DNA of 64,000 bases from Eriocheir sinensis. Lineage: Eukaryota > Arthropoda > Malacostraca > Decapoda > Varunidae. Below, piece by piece: positions 1-10,484 of this stretch (position 1 is the stretch's first letter; each line of letters starts with the position of its first letter). The translations under genes were made by a program, and so were the position numbers. The stretch is taken from contig NC_066568.1 in the NCBI RefSeq assembly GCF_024679095.1, positions 1 to 64,000 of the forward strand. Direction: 5' to 3'. The notes under the pieces were generated by a model that saw nothing but the letters and a program-made list of their open reading frames with translations, was not told the origin of the DNA and ran no database searches.

Positions 1-568
1 TACCGTGAATCGTTACGCCACCATTGGGCTTAAGGAGCTGGCAGGGGCATGAGCCATGTCAAAGAGCAAGTTTTACCTGAATGACCTCCGACACGTGGAC
101 TTCGTCTTGGACTATAGGCCCTTGGTACCGATCCTGAACAGCTAGACACTGGACGCCAACGAGAATCAGCGCCTCCAGCGACTGAAGGAGAATATCTCGG
201 CATTCGTCTTGACGGCTGTGTGGCGTGCGTGCAAGAAGTTGTGCTCTTTCCCGCTCGCCAGTCAGCCACCCAACTCAACTCCGGTGGACGAAATGCTAGG
301 CACGCAGGCCGGTCTTTCCGTCAGCAGTGGCGTTAAACTGCAGACCGTAGACTACGTCGCCCGCTCCCAGCCTTTGTCAGCCCTTTATGAGGATCTGGTA
401 CTTGAGAAGCTACGGTACGTGGCCAGCGACGACCCTTCCTATACGCCATGCTAATGAAAACCGTAAGAGCTGGATTAACTCCATAACGCCCTACCCATAT
501 ACTGGAAAATACGGCAGAACGTCTGCATAGATGGGTAACTGGTCCTGTACACTGCTCCTGTGATCCTC
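1..568 (+). pseudogene. Ty3/Gypsy pol fragment: RNase H and connection region (left copy)
   Basis: Translation in shifting frames gives an RNase H tail (YATIGL, then a segment reading SKSKFYLNDLRH, then a DYRPLVPILN-like stretch) followed by the linker before integrase, ending near a YWKIRQ-like motif. A TAG near 142 and frameshifts near 455 and 530 break it. The same TAG occurs in the partner at about 50164, so the element was already dead before the duplication. No integrase core or LTR is recognisable downstream. The 5' part of pol lies outside the window. Confidence 0.7.
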
Positions 569-908
569 CATGCAACTCTGTCGCTATGTGTGACTTATTT
601 TGTGCACTTCTTGTTCCCAGGACGAGCACTGCAATCAGTTAGGCAAAAATATTTTATGGAATAATTAAATTAAATAATAAGAAGTGAGAAGCATTATCTT
701 AGTATTCATTTAATATCAGAATGGGGGTAAGCATTGCTTTGATGTTTACAGGTTCATGTTACAGTACCTGGAAATTGAGCTCCTCGCGGTTCATGTCACA
801 AGCCCACAGAATATTACTCCGTTTTCGGAAGCACATCCTCAGGGTTGGAACTTTCCTGTGAAGTAACAACGAAAGTTAGATAGTTGGATACATAGACTAA
901 CTGAATAC

Positions 909-911
<3 letters not shown>
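569..911. other. No gene seen
   Basis: A/T-rich sequence shared with the partner copy. It holds no convincing coding frame, promoter or RNA gene. Confidence 0.5.

Positions 912-995
<84 letters not shown>
912..995. repeat. (TA)n microsatellite
   Basis: About 42 uninterrupted TA units. The homologous array in the right duplication copy is about 160 bp, so its length changed after duplication. It abuts a tRNA-like repeat unit. Confidence 0.98.
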
Positions 996-998
<3 letters not shown>

Positions 999-1264
999 GT
1001 AACTGTCTTTAAACAACATAGAAAATATCTCAACAACACCACTGTGCCAGGAATCGAACCCGTGCCTTCTGAAAAGAGGTCAAGGCAGCATATCAACCAC
1101 GCCACCGATGAGCTAAACGACACCATGCCAGTAGCTACCTTGTGCAGCCAATCTGACGCCCCATCCCCGCACGGGGCGTGAAGGTTAAGGTGTCCCGCTC
1201 ACACTCCTGACTTGTTGGATACACTTTTAATCAGCCCCATATGACACACACTGTGGGTATATAC
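996..1264 (-). repeat. tRNA-derived repeat E, unit 1
   Basis: On the minus strand the unit contains a B-box-like GGTTCGATTCC and, upstream, an A-box-like TAGCTCATCGGTGG, the layout of a pol III tRNA-derived SINE. The plus strand starts after (TA)n with CGAGTAACTGTCTTTAAAC and ends with CACACACTGTGGGTATATAC. The same family recurs at 16481, 19289 and 51104. Confidence 0.75.
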
Positions 1265-1504
1265 ATCGAGGAACTGTCTTTAAACAAACACAAAAAAACT
1301 CAAAAACACCACTCTGCCAGGAATCAAACCCGTGCTTTCTGAACAGAAGTCTGGGCAGCATATCAACAACGCCACCGATGAGCTAAAAGACAACACGCTA
1401 AAAGCTACCTTATGCACCCAATCTGACGCCCCATCCCCGCACGGGGCGTAAAGATTAAGGTGCCCCCCATATGACACACACTGTAGGTATATACTTCGAT
1501 GAAC
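1265..1504 (-). repeat. tRNA-derived repeat E, unit 2 (tandem)
   Basis: A second head-to-tail copy of unit 1 with the same A-box and B-box positions. It lacks about 45 bases near its end (the stretch around the CTTGTTGGATACAC of unit 1). The right duplication copy has one unit only, so this is a tandem gain on the left or a loss on the right. Confidence 0.75.
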
Positions 1505-2889
1505 ATGAGGCACTCAAGCAGATACTTGAGAGGTTAGCACAGGGGAGAGGGACCAGGAAGAGGAAGAAGAAGGAAAATAGGACAGCCGAGTGCCACATGA
1601 TCCAGCAAGCCAGTCACCCACTCAATCAGCCAGCCCCCTGGCAAGACATATTGAGCTGTTACATCAGGGCTGCAGTGAAAAAAAACATCAGTTGTCATTA
1701 CAGAAAATTACACAATTAAAAATTACATTATTGAAATGTTTGAGGCTCTCAGTGAAGCATGCCCAGCTTGATTATCCAGACTGAAGTTGACAATCATATC
1801 CAAGGCACTTGATTGCATGTAAAGTGCAAAGTATGCCACTGTGACTCTCCAAAGACAGTCAGAGATGGCAAATTTTCTGAAAATAATGTCAAACTTGTTG
1901 CTAATTCTTTGCAAACATGATGAGTATTCCAGGAGAGCAACCACTCATGACAAGGAGTGTTTACTATGACCTCCAGAGCTATGTTTTAGATAATTTTTTT
2001 ACCATTGAAAACTATTATAGACTAGAAAGACAAGCCAAGGCACCCCACAGACCATTGGAGCGAGCAAAGAAAGCTTCTGGAGCTCAATAAGCTACAGGAA
2101 GCTTCTAAATACTTGCTAGGAACTTCGGTAGAGTGTGGAGAAGCGGCCTACCTCTGGTAAACAAAAAAACACACATGAAACTTATGTTCCGATGATCCCG
2201 AGGGTGAAGTAAGCTATTACCGCTAAACGCCAGAAACATATTAATCTCCTACTTCTACGAGAGTTCAGCTACAACTACCATTTTCTCAGGGTTACATGAC
2301 CACATGACAAAGATGACACTTACCAGATTCCATAAAGATAAGTCTAATACTTTGTGAGATATGGAGTAATATGTAATGTTTTTGTCCACGCTAATTTTTC
2401 AAGAATCTACTTTTGGGCGTTTTAAAAATGAATCCCAAATTTATTTATTTACCAAACTGCACAATTTTTTTTCAACATTTGTTACTCAGCCTATTCCCTA
2501 ACTCTTCCTCCGTCTGAAATGTAAGATAGAGAATTTCAAGTATTTTATTTATAAGTTATAAAAAAAGTGAACCCCCTTTTTTTTTTAAGTAAAAAAAAAA
2601 AAAAAATACAAGAAAATAAACTATAAAAATACAATTTTGTTCCTAGCATATTATTTGAAATATGTTGAATTTTAAAGTTAAGTGGAACTGCCTGTCGTTC
2701 CATACTGAGAAGTAGATAGCTTATACGTTATAATGTGGTTCAAAGGGTGAGACTCTAAAATGAGGACGAAGATGATACTGAGCAGGAGTTTAGGAAGAAG
2801 AGAAGGACGACAACATGTAACATCAGGATATCCACACTGAAAGAAATAGGAAGTTTAACTTGTTATTATCGTACACTTGAGCTACTTAC
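1505..2889. other. Presumed intron, no gene seen
   Basis: This lies downstream (minus strand) of the acyltransferase N-terminal exon. It holds short unconvincing frames, A/T-rich sequence and a poly(A) run near 2590-2606. It is conserved in the right duplication copy apart from small indels, for example 16 bases missing here near 1949. I looked for a short second acyltransferase exon and did not find one. Confidence 0.4.
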
Positions 2890-3065
2890 GAACCTGAAGG
2901 TGTGCAGCAGTGCACGTTTGATGTGGTCTTCGGTGAGCGGCACAGCGGAGCGTAACGTTAACCCATACACAGTTACGAAATAGCCTTTTTTGTTGGCAGA
3001 GTTCAGAACAGCCTCAAAATTCGTGGCCGGCCGAAGCCAGATGAATGACGAATCCTCAGCCATTT
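2890..3065 (-). CDS. Acyltransferase-like gene, N-terminal coding exon (left locus copy)
   Basis: The exon reads from ATG at 3063-3061 for 58 codons, beginning MAEDSSFIWLRPATNFEAVL and including GYFVTVYGLTLRSAVPLTED. It is preceded by a good acceptor (TTTATCCTTTCAG, ending 3066) and followed by a consensus donor GTAAGT at 2889-2884, in phase 0. Acceptance of an intron before the ATG implies an upstream non-coding exon. The sequence fits the N-terminus of an acyltransferase/condensation-type protein; the matching C-terminal exon type is seen at 41996-43129. Because transcription runs toward base 1, the rest of this copy must lie left of the window. One substitution separates it from the copy at 52781-52956 (N or D in the NFEAV/DFEAV segment). 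Exon status is inferred from splice sites, frame and conservation in the duplicate. The family call rests on resemblance, not a search. Confidence 0.75.
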
Positions 3066-3594
3066 CTGAAAGGATAAAGACTGTCACTTAGGAGCCAAGT
3101 TAGAGTCTATTTGTATAAATTTACTACCGACATGTGCTCAGTAATCCCATGGCGTTGTCACACATTGGTTATTAAATAATTTATAAATAAACAGATTAGT
3201 GTCAAAGAATCTCATTTTATCAATTCCCATCCTCTTGCTAACCATTCCCTACCATTAAAGTTGCCTGAAATGTAGTTTTCCTTGATATCTGATATCAATA
3301 TAATTATGGTAGCTACACTATTGAGCCTGCTAGCAACATAAATCTATCCCTTCTACAACCTTGCTTTATATAACATTCTTTATATGCTCATAATTTTCTC
3401 AGTCAGTCAATAGGGGCATTTTTCGGGGGCATGTCGCCTCGTCCACCTGACGAAGGCAGTCCCCACTGGCAAGTCTTCATACCCCCCCCCCACCCACCCA
3501 TCCTCAGGGCATGACGACGGGATCTCGACTTGCTCGAGTCACGAACAACGTGGGTATCCTCTTGACCTCCTCTATTCGAGGTTGTCTCTTTGAT
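3066..3594. other. Upstream intron or 5' flank, no gene seen
   Basis: A/T-rich sequence conserved with 52957-53485. It has a C-run and no coding frame. It may be an intron between a 5' non-coding exon and the ATG exon. Confidence 0.4.
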
Positions 3595-3948
3595 GGAGGC
3601 GGTGGCTGACTCGACAGAGTGACGGCGCCGCGTTCAGGAGGACGCGAGTTCAATCCCCGTCCGGTGCCACCAAGTTGGGATTTTTCAGCCGCTGCCGAGT
3701 GGCTTAAAACGACCCACATGCTGTCCAGAAGACCACCTATCAACCCGGACTCTAGATTCTAGGATTAAAGATGAGCTCCGGGAGGGCAGCATGAGCCAAT
3801 GCAAGATGGCGCCACAATAAACACTCGCCTGCACCAGAACGGGCTGGGCCGACCATCAGGCCCCACCGGGAAGAAGCCTTGGGCCGACCATGAGGCCCCA
3901 TTGGGAAGAAGCCTACCGGCGCAATAGGCCGCGACGTTAATAAAAAAG
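3595..3948 (+). mobile_element. tRNA-derived SINE, family D, copy D1
   Basis: The head has an A-box-like GGTGGCTGACTCGACAGAG and a B-box-like GAGTTCAATCCCCG. The body includes GAAGACCACCTATCAACCCG and CAAGATGGCGCCAC, then two copies of a ~33-bp unit (GGGCCGACCAT...GGGAAGAAGCC), and the tail ends GCGACGT plus A-rich sequence. Its 5' flank matches D6 and its 3' flank matches D7 in the right duplication copy. Confidence 0.9.
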
Positions 3949-4089
3949 ACAAAGGACACAAGTGAATTGAAGATCTGACTCTTTTTCCTTCAGCTTAGGT
4001 ATCGAAAATGATATATACTCGTGATGAGCGAGTCGTTAACACTGTAGGCCAAAGCAATCCGCTGTAAAACTTCGTAAGGAGACTCACCA

Positions 4090-5705
4090 CTGTTTTGCAC
4101 TATGCTACCACAATATGTACAATTTTCCTTAATATCTGTGCCACACGCGTGAACAGATTATACTGAACTACTTCATCTAATAAACTTCGAAATACCTGTA
4201 CCTTGCTTTTGGGCAGGGAAGCCTGGAGTATCAAGGGTATCGACTCCTCGTGCAGTGCCTCAAGAGCCATCTCCAAAATTTCCAACAACTCCGCAAGAAT
4301 TACTTCATCATCGGCAAAAAAAGGTAAGTGATCCTGGGACTGCTAATAGATGCTCCCCAATAACTCTGATCCACAACTCTGCCAAGTACCCAGCCCATAC
4401 AAGTGTATAAAAGTGCTGGGACAAGGATAAAGCCCTGGATCACTTTCGCTTTCGCGGTAAAGTAGTTGTACACGCGTCCCTTACACTTCACAGCACTCTC
4501 ATCATCAGTACAGACTAGTCGGTAGACCAACAATCCCTGTAAGATTCTCGCGGTATCGCGGGTGATTCTAGAGTGCCTTGCAAGGCACTGAATTAAACGA
4601 CTTATAAATATTTATATATGCTGCAAGCATCCCAAGTCAAAACTCACGTCGGTGCACCACCAATAGAGGGTATAATAAGATACGATCAGTTGTCGACTTA
4701 TCAGGCGTAAACCAGGGCTGTTCAGGTCTCTCCAGCTGCAAATTCGCATGGGCAATAGATGGGCAAGTACCTTGCCTGGCACGCCGAGCAGCGTAAAACC
4801 ACAGTAGTTGCTGCAGTCTTGTCGGTCCCCTTTCCTGTTCCCGATAGGGTTGACCAGCCCCCTCTTCGAGTCAGGAAAAATGGTATCAGATTCCCATACC
4901 GCAGTCTAGACCGCATACAAGCTGCCTTGTATTCAGCCTTTAAAAGTTTCGCATTTATGGTACAGACACCAAGTGCCTCTTCACATCTACACCTGGCCTC
5001 AGTCTCTCTGACATCATCAAGAGATGATGTGCTTGCTTCGATGGGTAGAGCAGCATCAACCATCAGCACCCCAGCAGCTGAAAGCTGCTCTCGCGTATCG
5101 TCCGCTGTGTACAACTCAGTCCATAGATCCCTATGCCCATCCATGTCTGGCGCGAGACAACCGTCTACTGATCGGATGACTGAAAGGGAGGCTTATAGCG
5201 GAGCTACAACAGGGCTCGGTAAGCATGTCGGAGGGCATTTCCATTTAAATAGCCTTCGGCATCCTGAGCGAGACTCTTGACATATATATCCTTGTCTCTC
5301 CTCAAGAGAGGTCTAGTCCTACGTGACAGAGCTTTATATTTTTATCGACTCTTAGCAAGCTTAGCAGGGTGACTCTTCTCGATATCTTCCATCGTCTCCC
5401 AGAGGTAAACCCACTCGTAGTTATCGAGCCCTCTCCAATGCACTCCTACGTTTGAAAGTACCCTACAGTTCTAAAGGGTCTTCAAGGAAGCTGAACACAT
5501 TTAACCGATTTGAGGCTGATACAGCACACCCCTGATCTCATGGCAGATATTTCAGTCACTCCAGAAAGATTACAATATTGTTTAAGCTCTAGATTCCTCA
5601 TGACCTGACATAGCTTGGGCTTGAGTGTTGCAACAACAAACCTATTATCAGTTGCAAAAAACTCACCGAGACGAGGAGTCGCCACGTAGGGCTCCCAATC
5701 TGCCA
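4090..5705 (-). pseudogene. RTE-like non-LTR retrotransposon RT pseudogene (left copy)
   Basis: Minus-strand pieces in different frames follow the order of a non-LTR polymerase. First comes a pre-RT segment (5706-5482; NRFVVATLKPKLCQVM), then MDGHRDLWTELYTADD and EALGVCTINAKLLKAE (5144-4722), then fingers/palm remnants, then CMGWVLGRVVDQSYWGASI (4533-4300), then MALEALHEESIPLILQ (4288-4100). The catalytic FADD region is destroyed by frameshifts. No endonuclease domain is visible. Shared stops and frameshifts with 54785-56367 show it was dead before the duplication. Clade assignment to RTE-like elements is inference. Confidence 0.75.
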
Positions 5706-6297
5706 CGTTGCATTCCTCTCACCCTCTCACGAGAACAACTCAATGCGTAATCGACCCTACAAATGACTACGCATACCCGCCTATCAAAGATCATTCCTGT
5801 ATAATATAATTAAAAAAACACCACACAATTACGAAGCTTCATCTTAATATTATTAACACCACAAAACACCACAGAAATACAAAAGTTCACGTTAAACTTT
5901 AATACTTACGACTAACAATAACTGAGCATGGAATATGAGGGCATACTGAGATGTTCTCAATGCAAGTAGTAGTAGTCGTAATAGATGTTATTGTTGTTGT
6001 TGCAGCTGTAAATGTTTTTATTGTTGTAGTAATAATAAGTCTCGTATTATTATTATTATAAGTAGTAATTTTAGTAGTAGCAACAAAAATAGTAGTATAG
6101 CAGTAATATTAGTAGCAGCATTAGTCGTAATAGTAGTAGAGGTAGTAATGGTAGGAGTAGCGGTGGTAGTAGTTGTAGTAGCAGTAGCAGTAGTTGTAGT
6201 AGAAATACGGTAAAGGTGGAGCTGGGAGAATACACACAAGCTGCTCGTGGTGGCGGTGCTCCGTCTACTTACCCCCGAGAGCCTGTGGTAGGAGAGA
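5706..6297. repeat. Degenerate TAG/TTA trinucleotide repeat region
   Basis: From about 5965 to 6205 the sequence is an imperfect (TAG)n/(TTA)n tract with scattered substitutions. The bases before it are A/T-rich and show no gene. Confidence 0.7.
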
Positions 6298-6460
6298 AAC
6301 CTTAACCCGATACGGGACCAGTGGAACAACCGGGTTATCACGTTGTACCTTAGCCAGGTTTCACCAGGTATCCATTTATCGGCTATCTCGTAGGGAAGGA
6401 TGATGAACTGGGTGGGCTGACGACTCGTAGTCAGTGACGCTAACCTCTGCAAGGCGGAGG
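6298..6460 (+). repeat. Dispersed repeat H, copy 1
   Basis: The sequence begins CCTTAACCCGATACGGGACC and runs through ACCTTAGCCAGGTTTCACC to the TCAGTGACGCT segment. It recurs at 62828-62874 and 63905-64000, where a transposon splits it. A short hairpin is formed by TAACCCG and CGGGTTA near its start. Its class is unknown. Confidence 0.75.
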
Positions 6461-6645
6461 CGTCTATATAGTTACTTCAACTACCACCAACTCTACCATT
6501 CCCACAACAACTACTACTGAAATCATTATTACCACTGCTACTACTACAATTACTATGCATTACTTACTATTACTACTACAACTATTCCTACTACTACTAC
6601 TACTGCTACGATTATTTCTACTACTACTTTTTATTTTATTTATTT
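6461..6645. repeat. Degenerate (CTA)n tract
   Basis: Imperfect CTA/CCA/TTA triplets. No gene is seen. Confidence 0.6.
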
Positions 6646-6988
6646 ATTTTTTTTTTTTTACGTCGCGGCCTATAGCGCCGGTAGGCTTCTTCCCGGTGGG
6701 GCCTGATGGTCGACCCAAGGCTTCTTCCCGGTGGGTCCTGATGGTCGGCCCAGCCCGTTCTGGCGCAGGCGAGTGTTTATAGTGGCGCCATCTTGCATTG
6801 GCTCATGCTGCCCTCCCGGAGCTCATCTTTAATCCTAGAATCTAGAGTCCGGGTTGATAGGTGGTCTTCTGGACAGCATGTGGGTCGTTTTAAGCCACTC
6901 GGCGGCGGCTGAAAAATCCCAGCTTGGTGGCACCGGACGGGGATTGAACTCGCGTCCTCCTGGACGCGGTGCTGTTACTCTGTCGATT
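6646..6988 (-). mobile_element. SINE family D, copy D2
   Basis: Reverse-complement of the D consensus. It has a poly(T) start (the element's A tail), two copies of the CTTCTTCCCGGTGGG unit, CCATCTTGCATTGGCTCATG, and the tRNA-like head ending near CTGTCGATTCA. It is flanked by ACT triplets. Confidence 0.9.
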
Positions 6989-7350
6989 CACTACTACTAC
7001 TACTACTGCTGCTAATACTAATAACATTTATACTAAAAATAATATCAGTAGTAGTTGTAGAAAAGTTGTTAATACTACTAATTCTGCAAGTCATTTGGCC
7101 CTTGGCATACTTACCTTTATCTGCCTGCTTATCAACACGAGATGGTGCCGCTGATCAATACGTGATGATAGTTTTGACTGCACCTGTGGGAGGAAGGTCA
7201 GTCAAAATATTTACAAGCCAAGGCTACTTCACGATTTATGTGGGAACAAAGCCGTGGTACTCGAGTGGGTGCAGGAAAAGTACTGGCCAGACGAATGAGA
7301 ACTTAACTGCGTGACTTGCAAAAGGCTCTCATACACAATGCAACCCTTCA
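6989..7350. other. Short ACT tract and unassigned sequence
   Basis: A few CTA triplets at 6989-7015 are followed by unique-looking sequence with only short, unconvincing frames. Confidence 0.4.
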
Positions 7351-7668
7351 TTTTTTTTTTACGTCGTGGCATATTGCGCCGGTAGGATTCTTCCCGGTGG
7401 GTCCTGATGGTCGGCCCAGCCCGTTCTGGCGCAAGCGAGTGTTTATAGTGGCGCCATCTTGCATTGGCTCATGCTGCCCTCCCGGAGCTCATCTTTAATC
7501 CTAGAATCTAGAGTCCGGGTTGATAGGTGGTCTTCTGGACAGCATGTGGGTAGTTTTAAGCCATTCGGCGGCGGCTGAAATATCCCAGCTTGGTGGCACC
7601 GGTCGGCGATTGAACTCGCGTCCTCCTGAACGCGGGGCCGTCTTGCTGTCCATTCAACCACCGCCTAC
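7351..7668 (-). mobile_element. SINE family D, copy D3 (short subfamily)
   Basis: Same element as D2 but with one instead of two copies of the ~33-bp internal CTTCTTCCCGGTGGG unit. It starts with poly(T) and ends with CAACCACCGCCTACCC. Confidence 0.9.
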
Positions 7669-8210
7669 CCACCTCATTCATGCTTTATCACAAGTGCCAG
7701 TTGCCGCCAGCAGCATTAACTGCATATGCTCGTATGTCATTAGTGTTTGTGACATTGTAACAAAACGTAGGCATGCACTGCGTCTAGTTGAGCAAGAATT
7801 GGTAATAGAAGAAGTGGAAGAAACCTTAATCATAGTAATAATAACATTAGTCTAGTTCAAAAGCTGCTGTAGCAACATCTTCTGCGGATGCTTCTACTAC
7901 AACCGACACAGTTATTACAACTTACACTATTACCACTACTGCTACTACTACAAATATATACTGACATTACAACTACTTCTACTACTACTGCTACTACTAT
8001 TACTACTTTTTTTTTCTATTACATAAATGATACCTCCACCCATGTTTATTTTCCCGACACATAATCATGGATGGCTCCATAGCATGGAGGTCATTAGCCC
8101 CAACTCTGTTCGCTAATGACTGTGGCATCCAACCATATCACTCATACTACCTGACACTAAATCACCTATCATCTATTGCGTCTAGATCCCCCTTTCCTTC
8201 CCTACTCAAG
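7669..8210. other. Unassigned, with degenerate ACT tract and probable 3' UTR of family B
   Basis: Imperfect ACT triplets occupy about 7917-8008. From about 8030 to 8210 the sequence immediately follows the family-B stop codon on the minus strand and is probably its 3' UTR. Confidence 0.45.
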
Positions 8211-9673
8211 TCACTCCCGACCCACCCTAATGTCACTCTCCACCACTATGGCTTCATAGTCCATATTGGAGATGTTGGTGGCTTTTGGGCCAGAGTGTCT
8301 GGTGCCCCTGAGAGATAGGATGGCCGACCTGAGCAGGGAGAACGAGAGGCGACACCTCATCCAGGCGACAACGTGGCTCCTTGGCTGATGCTTCTTTTCT
8401 GAGATTAGTTCCACGAGTCGTGCATAGAAGCATCGGGCCCTGGGACCCATCCCGCCGGATGTGGTGAAGGCGAGGGGGGTGAACCGGCCCTGATCCACAT
8501 GTTGGATTCTTTCACCGTATGCCCTTGTCTTCTGCTCGTTCCTCTGGTGGGCGGCTTCCAGGGGCAGCTCACGGTGACAGGCAGCCATCGGGTCGAATAT
8601 GCGGATGTCCATGAACGCCCGCTGTCCGCGCACCCAGAATCCGCGGGCACTTACATCAACCCGTGCCTCCTGTGAGGTATTGGCCGTCCTATACCGAAGG
8701 TGTTCGCCGTCCAGGGGAAGCAGTGCCGGCTCGGTAGTGACGTCTTGGCATACCTCCTCGAGCATGCTGGCTGTCAGATCCCTCACTTCATCGTGTCAAA
8801 TACAGACGAAGCCTCCCTTTTTACATCTCGTGGTGTGGGTGACATCATTTGGTGATCCACATGCACAGAGATCAGGCAGTCCCTCAATCGGCCAGCCATA
8901 TCTCAGAGCAACAGCGTCGACAAATTCTTGTTTGTTGAGGCTGAAGCCTTTTGCTCTGATTGGTATTGACGTTAGCCAGTTAGAGGCGCCTGCCTCTTGT
9001 GCTGTGTGTATTTTTCTACCCATTTCTGTGAACAGGTGGTGTGTAAGACGGTCCAGCTCGTCTTTTTGGTCCTGTTGCCTTTCTTCTGAGATTTTTCTTT
9101 TTATTTCTCTTATTTCTGTTTGGTCTATCTCGCCCTCTGCCTCCTGAGCGATGATCCTGTTGATGAGTGACCTGGTAAGGCTGATTGAGTTTTGGTTTTC
9201 CTTATCAGCCAGCTTCTCAGGGTTGGTGATCCCCATTCCACCCAGTCTTGGAAGAAGTGTTAGCATATCCCTCTCAACCTCCCTCAAAGCATGAGATTTC
9301 ACCAGCGCCGGCAGAAATACATTCTTGACGGAATTTTCCAGTGGTCGGAGGAGTCGACTGATGCCGGGGATGGTGCGCATCAGGAACGTCCACCGATGTT
9401 GGATGCCGTGGGTGTACGCTGAATAGGCAGCGTGTGGCTCAGTCTTGGCAATGGCAGACAAAGCCTCTATTTCCTTCACCCACCCAGCCACCTTGTCTCC
9501 TACGTACTCCCTCCTACATACCTCTGTCCCGATCACTGCACTCAAGTGGCCTTGTCCGTCCCTTGTCACAATGACGCCACTTCCCATAATACTTTCCGCG
9601 GCACGGTCATAATGTTCAGGTTTGACAACAAGGACAGACTTGGTGGCGCCAGGGATGCATCCTATCTCAGGGC

Positions 9674-9675
<2 letters not shown>
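8211..9675 (-). pseudogene. Retroelement polymerase C-terminal half with one in-frame TGA (family B)
   Basis: The minus strand is open from the trinucleotide array at 9675 to the stop at 8211, except for a single TGA near 8793 between FVCI and HDEVRDLTASM. Motifs in order: KSVLVVKPEHYD; HLSAVIGTEV; PHAAYSAYTHG; HRWTFLMRTIPG; LPRLGGMGITNPEKL; a Cys/His cluster reading LCACGSPNDVTHTTRC; then ARVDVSARGFWVRGQRAF, SGGMGPRARCFY and WMRCRLSFSLLRSA. This arrangement matches the region after the RT palm of a polymerase widespread in marine invertebrate genomes; I cannot name the clade. The palm with its catalytic aspartates is missing, because the 5' side is cut at the (ACT)n array. The TGA is one transition from CGA and may be recent. 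A second copy is at 13128-15086. Confidence 0.65.
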
Positions 9676-9727
<52 letters not shown>

Positions 9728-9856
9728 TTACAGCTACTAGTACTACTACTACTACTACTACTATTACAGCTACTACTATTCCTACTACTACTACTACTTC
9801 TACTACTACTATTACAACTTCTGCTACTACTACTACTACAGCTACTACTATTACAG

Positions 9857-9888
<32 letters not shown>

Positions 9889-9889
9889 G

Positions 9890-9951
<62 letters not shown>

Positions 9952-10010
9952 GTTACTACTGTTACTACTACTACTGTTACTACTACTACTGTTACTACTA
10001 CTACTACTGT

Positions 10011-10042
<32 letters not shown>

Positions 10043-10096
10043 CTACTCCTACTACTGGTAATCATAATAATAATCATAATAAAAATAATAATGTAA

Positions 10097-10130
<34 letters not shown>

Positions 10131-10157
10131 GGTAATCATAATCATAATCATAATAAA

Positions 10158-10206
<49 letters not shown>

Positions 10207-10221
10207 GTAATAATGATAATC

Positions 10222-10260
<39 letters not shown>
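9676..10260. repeat. Compound (ACT)n / (AAT)n microsatellite
   Basis: Long ACT tracts (9676-10058, with GCT, GTT and CCT variants; 10097-10130; 10222-10258) alternate with AAT/CAT tracts (10060-10090, 10135-10220). All frames through it give poly-Thr, poly-Ser, poly-Leu or poly-Ile and are not genes. Confidence 0.97.
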
Positions 10261-10261
<1 letters not shown>

Positions 10262-10299
10262 CCAAGAGTAGATACACAAAAGCTTTAATCCTTCCCTGC

Positions 10300-10410
10300 A
10301 AGCCACTCCTATGGCAAATGGATTGATTAAATCATTGAACGCAGGCAGCCTAGTTATGAGCCAAAAGGCTTTCTGCTGCCTGCTAGTCCATGTTTCCATG
10401 TTACTTCTAC
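10300..10410 (+). mobile_element. 3'-terminal fragment of the CR1-like LINE
   Basis: GCCTAGTTATGAGCC, CTGCTGCCTGC and TCCATGTTTCCATGTT match the reverse complement of 58075-58140, the 3' end of the CR1-like LINE. Only the 3' UTR end is present, abutting an (ACT)n array. Confidence 0.6.
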
Positions 10411-10412
10411 TT

Positions 10413-10450
<38 letters not shown>

Positions 10451-10484
10451 GTTACTACTACTACTACTATTACTACTACTACTA
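10411..10484. repeat. (ACT)n microsatellite
   Basis: About 24 ACT/ATT triplets between two LINE ends. Confidence 0.95.

Larger units (their letters stand above)
1..5669 (+). repeat. Left copy of a direct segmental duplication (partner 50023-56367)
   Basis: Base 1 aligns with 50023 and the match runs in order to about 5669/56367 with only a few mismatches per 100 bases by eye. It contains a Gypsy fragment, (TA)n, a tRNA-like repeat, an acyltransferase exon, a SINE and an RTE-like LINE. The left edge is outside the window. The right edge is the point where 56367 changes to unrelated sequence while the left copy continues through the LINE. Differences between copies are (TA)n length, a tandem extra tRNA-like unit here, and an extra SINE plus a MITE in the partner. 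Confidence 0.95.

Noticed and set aside
3752..3961. Frames such as SRPIAPVGFFPVGPDGRPKA repeated at 6555, 7316 and 54459
   Set aside because: They translate the SINE-D body and recur with every copy.
4759..5280. 173-codon plus-strand frame, also at 55454-55975
   Set aside because: It is antisense to the RTE-like polymerase remnant, and its apparent conservation is due to the segmental duplication.
9622..10399. Long frames encoding poly-Thr, poly-Ser, poly-Leu or poly-Ile
   Set aside because: They are translations of (ACT)n and (AAT)n arrays in every frame. There is no composition or splice evidence for a gene.
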